The notes under the pieces are model-generated. The model was not told the DNA's origin. It made no database searches and saw only the letters and a list, made by a program, of their open reading frames with translations. A DNA stretch of 64,000 bases from Dama dama (taxonomy: Eukaryota > Chordata > Mammalia > Artiodactyla > Cervidae). A program made the position numbers and the translations under genes. The first letter of the stretch is position 1, and each line of letters begins with the position of its first letter. Below are positions 24,014 to 34,606 of this stretch, piece after piece. Location: the NCBI RefSeq assembly GCF_033118175.1, contig NC_083698.1:71827001-71891000 (forward strand), written 5' to 3'.

Positions 24014-24222
24014 TGGCAGATGCTTTACCATCTGAGCCACCAGGGAAGCGCAATGAGGCAGACGTGGGTTCAATCCCTGGGTTGGGAAGATCCCCTGGAG
24101 GAGGGCATGGTAACCCACTTCAGTATTCTTGTCTGAAGAATCCTTATGGACAGAGGAGCCTGCTGGGTTACTGACCATGGGGTCTCAAAGAGCAGACATG
24201 ACTGAGTGACTAAGCACAGCAT
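24014..24222 (+). mobile_element. Bov-tA SINE with its head inverted in place
   Basis: The first 37 bases (ggcagatgctttaccatctg ... cagggaagc) are the antisense of the tRNA-like head. At about 24051 the sequence switches to sense Bov-tA just after the point where that head would end (aatgaggcagacgtgggttc) and runs on to the tail (gacatgactgagtgactaag). The head has been flipped relative to the body. Confidence 0.85.
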
Positions 24223-24243
24223 GGTATATACATATACATGTAT

Positions 24244-24286
<43 letters not shown>

Positions 24287-24326
24287 TACATATACACGGT
24301 ATATACATATATATATACACACAAAA
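24223..24326. repeat. TA/CATA microsatellite
   Basis: A compound array of 'tatacatacata', (AT)n and 'tatacacaca' units directly after the rearranged Bov-tA. SINE tails often seed such arrays. Confidence 0.92.
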
Positions 24327-24905
24327 AATGCAAGGAAACAGCAAGGTATGGCACACACATAAGACAATCATTGTCGCTGAGGAAGTCCAGCTGTTGGGCT
24401 TACTAGACGGACTTTAAATCCAGTTATAGATACATGTTTAAAGAACTAAAGGAAGACACATTTAAACAACTAATGGAAAATGTAAGAGCAATCTTTTGAC
24501 AAATAAAGGCTGTCAATAAAAGATTAGAGATTATTTTAAAAAATAGAAATTACGGATTTGAAAAGTGCAACAAATGAACAATTCACTGAGGTTCTCAAAG
24601 CCAGATTTGAGCTGACAAAGAAAATAAATCATTGAAAATGAAGATAGTTCAATTGAGATAATTCAATCTGAGGAACAGAAAGAATGAAACACAAGTGACA
24701 GAGATGGGGAATGACTGCTAATGGATATGAGGTTTATTAAAAGATATTTTTCAGAATATCTAATATTCTGAAATTAGAGGTGATGGTTACACAATTTTAT
24801 ATGTATAAATATTGGATGTGAAAATTATACCCATTGTTCATTCATGAATTGTAAGCTATGCAAATGATATTACAATAAAAACTAATTAAAATATTTCTCA
24901 AAAAA

Positions 24906-25590
24906 GAAAATTATTTTGTGCAAATTGAATGGGAAAAAATACTCATGTGTCAGGATGCCAAGGAATTCACACCATAGCTTGTAAGGTTGTAGATCCATCT
25001 GAGCACAGGGTTCGTCTGGTAGGAGCAGTGTAATCATTGAGGCAGCTGCTTATACCCAGAGGCTACCTCCTCTTTTCCAGATTCTTCCCTTTGGCTCCCT
25101 CCTGCTCTCTCAGTTCCCAGTGGCTGCTGACTGACCCTGGATTGTGGACCAGAAAAGATACAGGGAAGGTGAGAATTCTTTTTTTTAATCACTTAAGAAG
25201 CAAGCCAACTCTTCTATGCATCAGAAAACATAGAGTATATCAGGTACATAGCAGCCAGGCAGCCAAAAAGTCAAACAAATTAAATGTCTGCTTAACCATG
25301 GTGTCTTACTTCTTTCACGCTGATCATCTCCCCAGAGGTATAAACAGGCTGGAGATGCCTTGCTCCCAAGTGTGTGTGGTCAAGGTGAGTAATTGTAAAG
25401 GCCAGAGTTGAGACCCTGAGCACATTGCATTGTGGTTATACCAAAACAAAGTGTTAGAAAGAAATCTAATGGATGGTCATCTAATGGATGGTTACTGACT
25501 TCAAATGATTTACATTGTAAGGTTACAAAGAAGCAGAAAACAATACTTTGCACACAAAACACATATTTAAGTATATAGTTTATTTTATTC
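24906..25590. other. Unclassified stretch with exon-like splice signals
   Basis: A repeat-free 0.7 kb. On the plus strand a pyrimidine tract and 'ttttccag' end at 25080 and a donor 'aag|gtgaga' lies at 25168/25169, bracketing 88 bases. A second acceptor-like 'atctccccag' ends at 25335 with an excellent donor 'caag|gtgagtaa' at 25384/25385, bracketing 49 bases. An open frame crosses both (25037-25411) but starts at TTG and has no recognisable domain. Splice-like sites also arise by chance; this is a lead only. Confidence 0.3.
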
Positions 25591-25594
25591 TTAA

Positions 25595-25800
25595 AAGACC
25601 TTGGTGCTGGGAAAGATTGAAGGCAGGAGGAAAAGGGACGACAGAGGATGAGATGGTTGGATGGCATCACCAACTCAATGGACTCGAGTTCACACAAGCT
25701 TCAGGAGTTGGTGATGGACAGGGAAGCCTGGTATGCTGCAGTCCATGGGGTTGCAAAGAGTTGGATACGACTGAGAGACTGAACTGAACTGAACTGAACT
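25595..25800 (+). mobile_element. BovB 3' end with pentanucleotide tail
   Basis: Plus-strand BovB terminus: 'ctgggaaagattgaaggcagg', 'ggatggcatcaccaactcaa', 'ttggatacgactgag'. The tail at about 25781-25803 is four to five copies of 'ctgaa', the typical BovB 3' tandem tail. Confidence 0.93.
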
Positions 25801-27331
25801 GAATGCCTTGAAGTCACTCTTAGTCTTTCCCGTTTCTAGGTGAATAAGTAGGCTCAGAGAAGTTGTGACTTGGGATGGAACTCACAGCTTATGAAGAAGG
25901 CTGCAGGTGCTCTGTTAGGTAGTCTGACTTTGGATATTATGTTCTTTTTGTTCCTTCAGCCTCATGGCCCTTGATACACCAAATGATTGGTTCTCAACGC
26001 TTTAGGTGTTAAGAGTATACATATTTGTGAAGCAATTCCAGAAAAGGGAAGTCACACATATAACTAAGTGATGGTCACTGACTGTTCACCTTCTAGAGCT
26101 ACCCCCTTGCTTGTCCCAACAGCACATGCTTGGAGCATTGCTGCAGAGGGAGCAGTGCCTGCTCATTAGCTGTTAAACTTCATCTTTGAATAACCCATAG
26201 CAACCAGTAAACATAAGACCCAAACAGGAAAATCCATCCAAAACCACTCTTGAAAATACAATTAAGTCTTTAGAAGCAAAGCAAGCACAAAGCAATCATT
26301 TTGGCGTAGTAAGATCTCAAAATAAAGGTATACACATGTTTTGGAGCTAGAAAACTAGTTTTCAAGTTTGTTCTGGGAAAAGGATCCATGGGCTTCCTAC
26401 TTCCCAGTATTGGCCTGACAATAAAGCTGGACTATTAGTCCTGTTTATCATGTTTATCTACAACATACGGTAGCACTTTAAATAAAGGTAGGGTGGTATC
26501 CTTGATCATACTAATAAAACGGGTCTGACTTTTCTCAGACTCTGTGGCACCATGTCTTCATAGCGTTTAAATCTTGTGACTGGGACAGGAACTTTTATTG
26601 GCGCCTACCAAAATAATCTGTGTTTGAATCAATTTCCTGGCTTGCATTATAAAGTTTGCGGATTTCTGCACAAGCAATTTGGGAAAAGCAAGCACTCATT
26701 AAAGTACTTGACCCAAGAATTTCTGTAAGTTCAAAGGGAAAGCCACCTACTCTGCAGTGACCCCTCACGCAAACAGGGTTTCATTTTTGGTGTAGAGGCA
26801 GGTAACGGTACCTGGATAACACACGTTAGCAGGGTAAATGCTTCTGGTGTATTTTCTACACTGGGAAATACATTGGAATTTGTGGACAAAATAAAACATA
26901 GTCTACCACTGTCTTAACAAACATATTTACTTTTATATTCTTTTACGTTGATGCAAATAAAGTTTCAAAACTGTACAACATTAGAGTAGACAGATTTTAT
27001 CTCATTAGCCTGAGATGTCTGGAAGACTATGAATATTTTGTGTTTCACCAGGTTCCTACACTTAATTTCAGACTATAAGATTTTCCATTTCTTTTATCAT
27101 ATTTAGATGATGTTAAAATATACTTTTGCTTCTTTGTATTAGACTTTAAGAAAAATTTCCATGCATAGGATTACAGAGGCAGAAGATGTGGGAATCTAGA
27201 CTATCTGGAGGATTCTTACTTTTTTCTTATTTTTATTATTATATCTTTCAAAATATAGTGACCAAATTAAACTGCCATCAGAAACATCTATTGATATCAC
27301 CATATCTTGCCAGCATTTAAGTATTACCATG
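25801..27331. other. Unclassified sequence with a CpG-retaining patch
   Basis: No repeat or gene is recognised over 1.5 kb. The part at 26460-26830 keeps about eight CpGs by eye (for example in 'tacggtag', 'tggcgcct', 'tttgcgga', 'taacggta'), more than its AT-rich surroundings, which may indicate unique, possibly constrained sequence. The rest is AT-rich. Confidence 0.5.
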
Positions 27332-27440
27332 AGTGCATACTAAGTTGCTTCAAATCAAGTCCAACTCTTTGCAACTCTATGGACCATAGCCCACCAGTCT
27401 CCTCTGTCCATCATGAATAATCCTTTTTTTTTTTTTTTTT
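27332..27440 (-). mobile_element. Bov-tA fragment, antisense, plus a T run
   Basis: About 80 bases of antisense Bov-tA tail region (gtccaactctttgcaactc ... tctcctctgtcca) stop at about 27411. A short linker and a T run at about 27423-27440 follow. The rest of the SINE is missing. Confidence 0.75.
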
Positions 27441-27456
27441 GATTGTAATCATCTCT

Positions 27457-27668
27457 TCTTGTTATTTAGTTGCTAAGGTGTGTCCAACTCTTTTGCGAGC
27501 CCATGGACTATAGCCCATCAGGCTCTTTTGTTCATGGGATTTCCCAGTCAAGAATACTGGAGGGGGTTGCCATTTCCTTCTCCAAGGAATCTTCTTGAGC
27601 CAGGGATCAAATCCACATTTCCTGCATTGACAGGCAGATTCTTTACTGCTGAAACCCCAGGGAAGCTT
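27457..27668 (-). mobile_element. Bov-tA SINE, antisense
   Basis: A full-length antisense copy from 'gttatttagttgctaagg' to 'ctgctgaaaccccagggaag'. Its right edge abuts a perfect 14-bp inverted repeat. Confidence 0.93.
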
Positions 27669-27696
27669 TGTAGCAAGGTAAGACCTTGCTACAAAG
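27666..27696. repeat. Perfect 14-bp inverted repeat
   Basis: Arm 'ctttgtagcaaggt' (27666-27679), spacer 'aag', arm 'accttgctacaaag' (27683-27696). The arms are exact reverse complements and could form a hairpin or cruciform. It lies at the right junction of the Bov-tA. Confidence 0.97.
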
Positions 27697-28348
27697 TTCA
27701 ATAAGTAAAATTTACTAATTTGAAACTATTATATTATCAGTAGTTTTAAACATTTTAAATAGTTTAAAATTGCTTGCTGAATTGAAATCTTCTGCCTATT
27801 TGTCTAGTGAGGCCTTCATGGTTTTATACATTTCATACACATAAAATGTATATGCTCATTTAAATATTGTAACCAATAATATTTTGCTATATTTCATGTG
27901 AATATTTCTTTGTAGTCATTTTTTTTCTTTCTTAGTAGTCATTTTTTACATGTAATAGTCCATTTTATATTGATCTTTAAGCAGGAAATATTCAAACCTG
28001 AATAGTAATGGTTATATTTTTAATATTTTGCAGCATAGCATTTTAGGAGTATTATTTGCAAAATATTGAAAAAAATATCCGTTTTTCCGAAATGATCTGG
28101 AGAGAAACATGGATATACACACATCCTTAAATGTGAACATGTGAGCACAACTATTCACAAAATATTAATATAATTATGCATATAGTATGTTCCTCTGCCC
28201 AAGAATAGCTGGAACACCTAGTTAGTCTTGTCCACGAGGCAATCATACTACCATCTGATTTCTAGCCCTCTGCCTGGTTTCGTGGCACCTGGTCTCTTCT
28301 CACATCCCACTGTAATTCAGGCTGATGCACGTAGAATCATTTAATTTC

Positions 28349-28568
28349 CTGTTGCTGTTTAGTTGCTAAGTCATGTCTGACTCTTTTGTGACCCCATGGA
28401 CTGTAGCCTGCCAGGCTTCTCTGTCCATGGGATATCCCAGGCAAGAATACTGGAGTGGGTTGCCGTTTCCTTCTCCAGGGGATCTTCTTGACCCAGTGAC
28501 TGAACTCACATCTCTGTGTCTCCTGCATTGGCAAGAAGATTCTTTACCACTGAGCCACAAGGGAAGCT
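28349..28568 (-). mobile_element. Bov-tA SINE, antisense
   Basis: A full-length antisense copy: 'gttgctgtttagttgctaag' at the tail side, 'gaatactggagtgggttgcc' in the body, and 'taccactgagccacaaggg' at the head. Confidence 0.95.
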
Positions 28569-28601
28569 CTTACTTTCTTAAACCAAAGCTACTGTATTAA
28601 C

Positions 28602-28874
28602 CAGAAAAGGCAATGACACCCCACTCCAGTACTCTTGCCTGGAAATTCCCATGGACAGAGGAGCCTGGTGGGCTGCAGTCCATGGGGTTGCTAAGAGTCA
28701 GACACGACTGAGTGACTTCACTTTCACTTTTCACTTTCATGCATTGGAGAAGGACATGGCAACCCACTCCAGTGTTCTTGCCTGGAGAATCCCAGGGATG
28801 GGGGAGCCTGGTGGGCTGCCGTCTATGAGGTTGCACAGAGTCGGACATGACTGAAGCGACTTAGCAGCAGCAGC
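28602..28874 (+). mobile_element. BOV-A2 dimeric SINE with TSD
   Basis: Two BovA monomers in tandem: 'ggcaatgacaccccactcc' to 'gacacgactgagtgac', a 'ttcactttcac' linker, then 'ggagaaggacatggcaaccc' to 'gcgacttagcagcagcagc'. The flanks 'actgtattaac' (28591-28601) and 'actatattaac' (28875-28885) form an 11-bp TSD with one mismatch. There is no tRNA-like head. It is typical of pecoran ruminants. Confidence 0.95.
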
Positions 28875-28885
28875 ACTATATTAAC

Positions 28886-30559
28886 AGCTGATAATTCTTT
28901 CTTTTATCAGCAATTAGTGGATTTATAATTCTAAGTCCATGTATGCAATATTCGCCTAATGCTTACAAACACAAACACGGATCATAGGATAGGAGGTGAA
29001 ATCTTCATTGCACCTGTTCATGCACAGCACTAAGAACTTCTTTTCTCCATGTTATCTTGTGCTAAGGCAATATCAGAATTTTTTCTTTTTTTCTGATTTA
29101 TCAAAAGTCATTGCAACTTAGGCTGCAGGCTGTTTCTTTTAATTAGCATTTTCTATGGAAGACACATGTGAGAATTTGGCTGTTTTTTACTTGTGCTATT
29201 GTGTTTTTTACTTGTGCTATTTACTCATATGCCTCTGCTATACCTGCATATACCAGAATCTCAAAAACTATTTTTCATCAGAATTGGAGCCCTTTGAAAT
29301 CAATGTCTAAGCATGGTAAATTTCTGATTTCTGTTTCACTTTCATATGAATATATACATATGTCAAGCTATGTGGAGATGTCTTTCATATCAGTTTTAGA
29401 ATCACCTATGATTACTGTCTAAGACACACATGATCAGGGGAAGTTTCAGAATCTGCCCAAAGTTGTGTCCTAGAAGCTTGCTCTCCTCTCCAGGCAGGTG
29501 TCGTTTCATCTCCCAAAATGATAAGAGCTTTCTGGACCTCTAGCAATGAAGTTTTTTTTAATGTTCTAGACAAATTAATCATGTTTCTTGTCCAGGCAGG
29601 GAAGTACTAATAAGAACTCTCCTGATGCCCTTGTGAGTGAATTAAAATTCTGAGATCTGGTTATCCCTGAATGAGCCACCATCCAAACATGATATTTCAA
29701 AGACAAATAGGACTACTGTTTGTAAGAGAAATAAAAAACCCTGTTTAAGTCTGCCTGGGAAGTTCTTGGCCCGAAACTAAATCTAGTATATTTTCTTGTG
29801 TGTGTGTTTTAATTTCAGAATGGAAGAATCCTATGCCACCATTTGAGGTGTTGTTCACTTCTCTATGCCACTTTTGAGTAAGCACCAGTGCAGTCCTGTG
29901 TTCTTCAGTTATAATACTGAAACTATTACTTCCACTCAGGGTTTCCTGTGATACCTGCAGTCTGTAGGCATTATTAGCAGTTCAAACTTTAAATGCTAGT
30001 GATATACAAAATATGCAGTTAGAAACCTAAAAAGAGAATACAATCAATGTTTGGAAGTTAGGCAATGTAGTTTTAGATGATCCCTGGGTTTATTTACAAT
30101 GAAAAATTTAAAAAGACATTTCAATGGCAATAAGAAATATTTTGAACTAAATACAATTTAAAAGTATATATATCAAGCTTGTGGAATGTACCCTGTTACT
30201 CTGCTCTGTGGAACATCTTCTCCATCGGTTTGGATAATTCAGGGTTATTTGTATTAATACTCAGCTTTATTGTCCTTGAGTTATGGCTAGAATATGACCA
30301 TTAAAACCATGGTTGGGTGCCTCTGAAGCCCTGAAGTACACATTTTCACAAGAGATAAAAACTTCTAAACCTCCTACCAACTTTAATCATCTAAAAGTGA
30401 ATGGCAGGGCTGTCAGTGACTTAAGAAACTAGCAAAGATTCCAACTCTACTATAATAACAAAGGTGCTAAGTAGAATTTTTAACCTAAACAAGTAATATT
30501 TTATAGAGCTACGTAAATTTAATCAGTTAAATACAAAGTTCCCTTTATTTTGAAATTAT
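28886..30559. other. Unclassified sequence with a small tandem duplication
   Basis: No repeat family is recognised over 1.7 kb. At about 29182-29224 a 21-base unit ('tgttttttacttgtgctattg') is present twice in tandem with one end difference, and an open frame of 84 codons runs through it without a recognisable domain. Confidence 0.5.
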
Positions 30560-30578
30560 AAAAAAAGCCATTATAGAA
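30560..30578. repeat. Left TSD of L1 copy A
   Basis: The 19 bases 'aaaaaaagccattatagaa' recur at 34607-34625, on the far side of the L1. The A-rich start fits L1 endonuclease cleavage at a TTTT/A-like site. Confidence 0.9.
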
Positions 30579-30611
30579 GAAATCAAAAAAGAAATCAAAA
30601 TATGTATAGAA

Positions 30612-30950
30612 ATGAATGAAAATGAAAACACAACAACCCAAAACCTATGGGACACTGTAAAAGCAGTGCTAAGGGGAAGGTTCATAGCATTACAGGCTTA
30701 CATCAAGAAACAAGAAAAAAACCAAATAAATAACCTAACTCTACACCTAAAGAAATTAGAAAAGGAAGAAATGAAGAACCCCAGGGTTAGCAGAAGGAAA
30801 GAAATCTTAAAAATCAGGGCAGAAATAAATGCAAAAGAAACTAAAGAGACCATAGCAAAAATCAACAAAGCTAAAAGCTGGTTTTTTGAAAAAATAAACA
30901 AAATTGACAAACCATTAGCAAGACTCATTAAGAAACAAAGAGAGATCTGA
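30612..30950 (+). pseudogene. L1 ORF2 linker region, copy A
   Basis: A 112-residue frame covers the ORF2 part between endonuclease and RT (motifs TTTQNLWDTVKAVLRGRFIA, KKLEKEEMKNPRVSRR and SWFFEKINKIDKPLARLIKK). It is rich in Lys and Glu. The frame is cut at about 30946 where another L1 3' end has inserted and resumes at about 31555. Confidence 0.93.
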
Positions 30951-31551
30951 AAGAGACACGTGTACCCCAATGTTCATCGCAGCACTGTTTATAATAGCCA
31001 GGACATGGAAGCAACCTAGATGCCCATCAGCAGATGAATGGATAAGGAAGCTGTGGTACATATACACCATGGAATATTACTCAGCCATGAAAAAGAATTC
31101 ATTTGAACCAGTCCTAATGAGATGGATGAAGCTGGAGCCCATTATACAGAGTGAAGTAAGCCAGAAAGATAAAGAACATTACAGCATACTGACACATGTA
31201 TATGGAATTTAGAAAGGTGATAACGATAACCCTATATGCAGAACAGAAAAAAGAGACACAGAAATACAGAACAGACTTTTGAACTTTGTGGGAGAATGTG
31301 AGGGTGGGATATTTCAAAAGAACAGCATGTATACTATCTATGGTGAAACAGATCACCAGCCCAGGTGGGATGCATGAGACAAGTGCTCCGGCCTGGTGCA
31401 CTGGGAAGACCCAGAGGAATCGGGTGTAGAGGGAGGTGGGAGGGGGGATCGGGATTGGGAATACATGTAAATTCATGGCTGATTCATATCAATGTATGAC
31501 AAAACCCACTGGAAAAAATAATAATAATAATAAAAATTAAAAAAAAAAAAA
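30946..31551 (+). mobile_element. L1 3' end nested inside L1 copy A
   Basis: About 600 bases of L1 sense 3' sequence. It starts at 'tctgaaagagacacgtg' inside the ORF2 C-terminus and includes an 81-residue frame to the ORF2 stop at about 31210. The 3' UTR then ends in (ATA)n and poly(A). Host ORF2 breaks at 'aacaaagagaga' and resumes with 'acagagaga', an imperfect duplication of about 9-11 bases. Copy B shows the uninterrupted site (near 59258). Confidence 0.95.
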
Positions 31552-31574
31552 ACAGAGAGAAAAACCAAATTAAC

Positions 31575-34225
31575 AAAATTAGAAATGAAAATGGAGAGAT
31601 CACAACAGACAACACTGAAATACAAAGGATCATAAGAGACTACTACCAGCAGCTCTATGCCAATAAAATGGACAACTTGGATGAAATGGACAAATTCTTA
31701 GAAAAGTATAACTTTCCAAAACTGAACCAGGAAGAAATAGAAGATCTTAACAGACCCATCACAAGCAAGGAAATCGAAACTGTAATCAAAAATCTTCCAG
31801 CACACAAAAGCCCAGGACCAGATGGCTTCACAGCTGAATTCTACCAAAAATTTAGAGAAGAGCTAACACCTATCTTACTCAAACTCTTCCAGAAAATTGC
31901 AGAGGAAGGCAAGCTTCCAAACTCATTCTATGAGGCCACCATCACCCTAATTCCAAAACCAGACAAAGATGCCACAAAAAAAGAAAACTACAGGCCAATA
32001 TCACTGATGAACATAGATGCAAAAATCCTTAACAAAATTCTAGCAAACAGAATCCAACAACATATTAAAAAAAAATCATACACCATGACCAAGTGGGCTT
32101 TATCCCAGGAATGCAAGGATTCTTTAATATCCACAAATCAATCAATGTAATACACCACATTAACAAATTGAAAGATAAAAACCATATGATTCTCTCAATA
32201 GATGCAGAGAAAGCCTTTGACAAAATTCAACACTCATTTATGATTAAAACTCTCCAAAAAGCAGGAATAGAAGGAACATACCTCAACATAATAAAAGCTA
32301 TATATGACAAACCCACAGCAAGCATCACCCTCAATGGTGAAAAATTGAAAGCATTTCCCCTGAAATCAGGAACAAGACAAGGGTGCCCACTCTCACCACT
32401 ACTATTCAACATAGTGTTGGAAGTTTTGGCCACAGCAATCAGAGCAGAAAAAGAAGTAAAAGGAATCCAGATAGGAAAAGAAGAAGTGAAACTCTCACTG
32501 TTTGCAGATGACATGATCCTCTACATAGAAAACCCTAAAGACTCTACCAGAAAATTACTAGAGCTAATCAATGAATATAGTAAAGTTGCAGGATATAAAA
32601 TTAACACACAGAAATCCCTTGCATCCCTATATACTAACAATGAAAAAACAGAAAGAGAAATTAAGGAAACAATACCATTCACCATTGCAACAAAAAGAAT
32701 AAAATACTTAGGAGTATATCTACCTAAAGAAACAAAAGACCTATACATAGAAAACTATAAAACACTGATGAAAGAAATCAAAGAGGACACAAACAGATGG
32801 AGAAACATACCGTGTTCATGGATTGGAAGAATCAATATTGTCAAAATGGCTATTCTACCCAAAGCAATCTATAGATTCAATGCACTCCCTATCAAGCTAC
32901 CAACGGTATTTTTCACAGAACTAGACCAAAGAATTTCACAATTTGTATGGAAATACAAAAAACCTCGAATAGCCAAAGTAATCTTGAGAAAGAAGAATGG
33001 AACTAGAGGAATCAACCTGCCTGACTTCAGACTCTACTACAAAGCCACAGTCATCAAGACAGTATGGTACTGGCACAAAGACAGAAATATAGATCAGTGG
33101 AACAGAATAGAAAGCCCAGAGATAAATCCACAAACCTATGGACACCTTATCTTTGACAAAGGAGGCAAGGATATACAATGGAAAAAAGACAACCTCTTTA
33201 ACAAGTGGTGCTGGGATAACTGGTCAACCACTTGTGAAAGAATGAAACTAGAACACTTTCTAACACCATACACAAAAATAAACTCAAAATGGATTAAAGA
33301 TCTAAATGTAAGACCAGAAACTATAAAACTCCTAGAGGAGAACATAGGCAAAACACTCTCTGACATAAATCACAGCAAGATCCTCTATGACCCACCTCCC
33401 AGAATACTGGAAATAAAAGCAAAAATAAACAAATCAGACCTAATGAAACTTAAAAGCGTTTGCACTACAAAGGAAACTATAAGTAAGGTGAAAAGACAGC
33501 CCTCAGATTGGGAGAAAATAATAGCAAAGGAAGAAACAGACAAAGGATTAATCTCAAAAATATACAAGCAACCCCTGCAGCTCAATTCCAGAAAAATAAA
33601 TGACCCAATCAAAAAATGGGCCAAAGAACTAAACAGACACTTCTCCAAAGAAGGCATACAGATGGCTAACAAACACATGAAAAGATGCTCAACATCACTC
33701 ATTATTAGAGAAATGCAAATCAAAACCACAATGAGGTACCATTCCACACCAGTCAGGATGGCTGCTATCCAAAAGTCTACAAGCAATAAATGCTGGAGAG
33801 GGTGTGGAGAAAAGGGAACCCTCTTACACTGTTGGTGGGAATGCAAACTAGTACAGCCGCTATGGAGAACAGTGTGGAGATTTCTTAAAAAACTGGAAAT
33901 AGAACTGCCATATGACCCAGCAATCCCACTTCTGGGCATACACACTGAGGAAACCAGATCTGAAAGAGACATGTGCACCCCAATGTTCATCGCAGCACTG
34001 TTTATAATAGCCAGGACATGGAAGCAACCTAGATGCCCATCAGCAGATGAATGGATAAGGAAGCTGTGGTACATATACACCATGGAATATTACTCAGCCA
34101 TTAAAAAGAATTCATTTGAATCAGTCCTAATGAGATGGATGAAACTGGAGCCCATTATACAGAGTGAAGGAAGCCAGAAAGATAAAGAACATTACAGCAT
34201 ACTAACACATATATATGGAATTTAG
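31575..34225 (+). pseudogene. L1 ORF2 reverse transcriptase, copy A (frameshifted)
   Basis: ORF2 encodes the endonuclease-reverse transcriptase that nicks DNA and copies L1 RNA at the cut site. Here the endonuclease is absent. The first part (to 32150) has NKSP-equivalent HKSPGPDGFTAEFYQKF. It then shifts frame at the A run near 32067. A 710-codon frame (from 32093) follows with VGFIPGMQGFF, GTRQGCPLSPLLFN (RT motif B), FADDMILY (catalytic motif C) and the C-x3-C-x7-H-x4-C cysteine motif (CWRGCGEKGTLLHCWWEC). Apart from the shift the RT frame is open, suggesting a young copy. Confidence 0.95.
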
Positions 34226-34511
34226 AAAGATGGTAACGATAGCCCTATATGCAAAACAGAAAAAGAGGCACAGAAATACAGAACAGACTTTTGAACTCTG
34301 TGGGAGAATGTGAGGGTGGGATATTTCAAAAGAACAGCATGTATATTATCTATGGTGAAACAGATCACCAGCCCAGGTGGGATGCATGAGACAAGTGCTC
34401 AGACCTGGTGCACTGGGAAGACCCAGAGGAATCGGGTGGAGAGGGAGATGGGAGGGGGGATTGGGATGGGGAATACGTGTAAATCTATGGCTGATTCATA
34501 TCAATGTATGA

Positions 34512-34606
34512 CAAAAAAAAAATAGTAAAAAATTGAAAAAAAAATGAACTATAACCCAATATAAAATTAAAAAAAAAAAAAAAAAACTTTTTTAAAGAAA
34601 AAAAAA
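34512..34606 (+). repeat. Compound poly(A) tail of L1 copy A
   Basis: The tail is not a simple A run. A10-type tracts broken by 'tagt' and 'ttg' are followed by about 24 non-L1 bases (tgaactataacccaatataa ...), then a long A run, 'cttttttaaag' and a final A run that meets the TSD. Two A tracts flanking foreign sequence suggest 3' transduction or tail remodelling. Confidence 0.8.

Larger units (their letters stand above)
23070..24905 (+). mobile_element. Ancient HAL1/L1M-like element, sense, interrupted
   Basis: Blocks in order are: 5' UTR-like sequence ('gagaacccctcagcaaaggctgg', 'ctctgtccagtcac', 'gcatgacaaatatac'), a region like L1 ORF1 with 'gtttaaagaactaaagg' and an A-rich coiled-coil-like stretch, then directly an L1-type 3' end (gaatgactgctaatgg ... 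ggtgatggttacacaatttt). ORF2 is absent, which fits HAL1 (half-L1) or an internally deleted L1M. A small L1 tip and a rearranged Bov-tA with a microsatellite interrupt it. Confidence 0.55.
30579..34606 (+). mobile_element. L1-BT copy A, sense, 5'-truncated
   Basis: A young L1 beginning inside ORF2 ('gaaatcaaaaaagaaatc') and running to an A-rich tail, bounded by a 19-bp TSD. It contains the ORF2 segment between endonuclease and RT, the RT core with FADD at 32501-32512, and the C-terminal cysteine motif at about 33791-33845. A second L1 3' end interrupts it at about 30946-31551. A frameshift in a 9-A run at about 32067-32075 breaks the frame. The 3' UTR stops earlier than in copy B and is followed by a compound tail. 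Confidence 0.96.

Noticed and set aside
24223..24326. Repeated units resembling a CRISPR-like or satellite array
   Set aside because: The units are 2-6 bases without spacers: a microsatellite seeded by the SINE tail. The same applies to 46143-46232 and 6885-6922.
25037..25411. A 124-codon plus-strand frame in single-copy DNA
   Set aside because: It has no ATG near its start (TTG) and no domain. The splice-like sites inside it are reported separately as a weak lead; I do not call a protein.
33385..34083. A 232-codon open frame on the minus strand
   Set aside because: It is the antisense of L1 ORF2 copy A. Similar antisense frames appear over copies B (61096-61440, 61453-61794) and C (41459-42094 on the plus strand), so it is a compositional shadow.
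32093..34225. A possible active L1 in copy A
   Set aside because: It lacks the 5' UTR, ORF1 and the endonuclease, carries a frameshift in the A run and is interrupted by another L1. It cannot move on its own.
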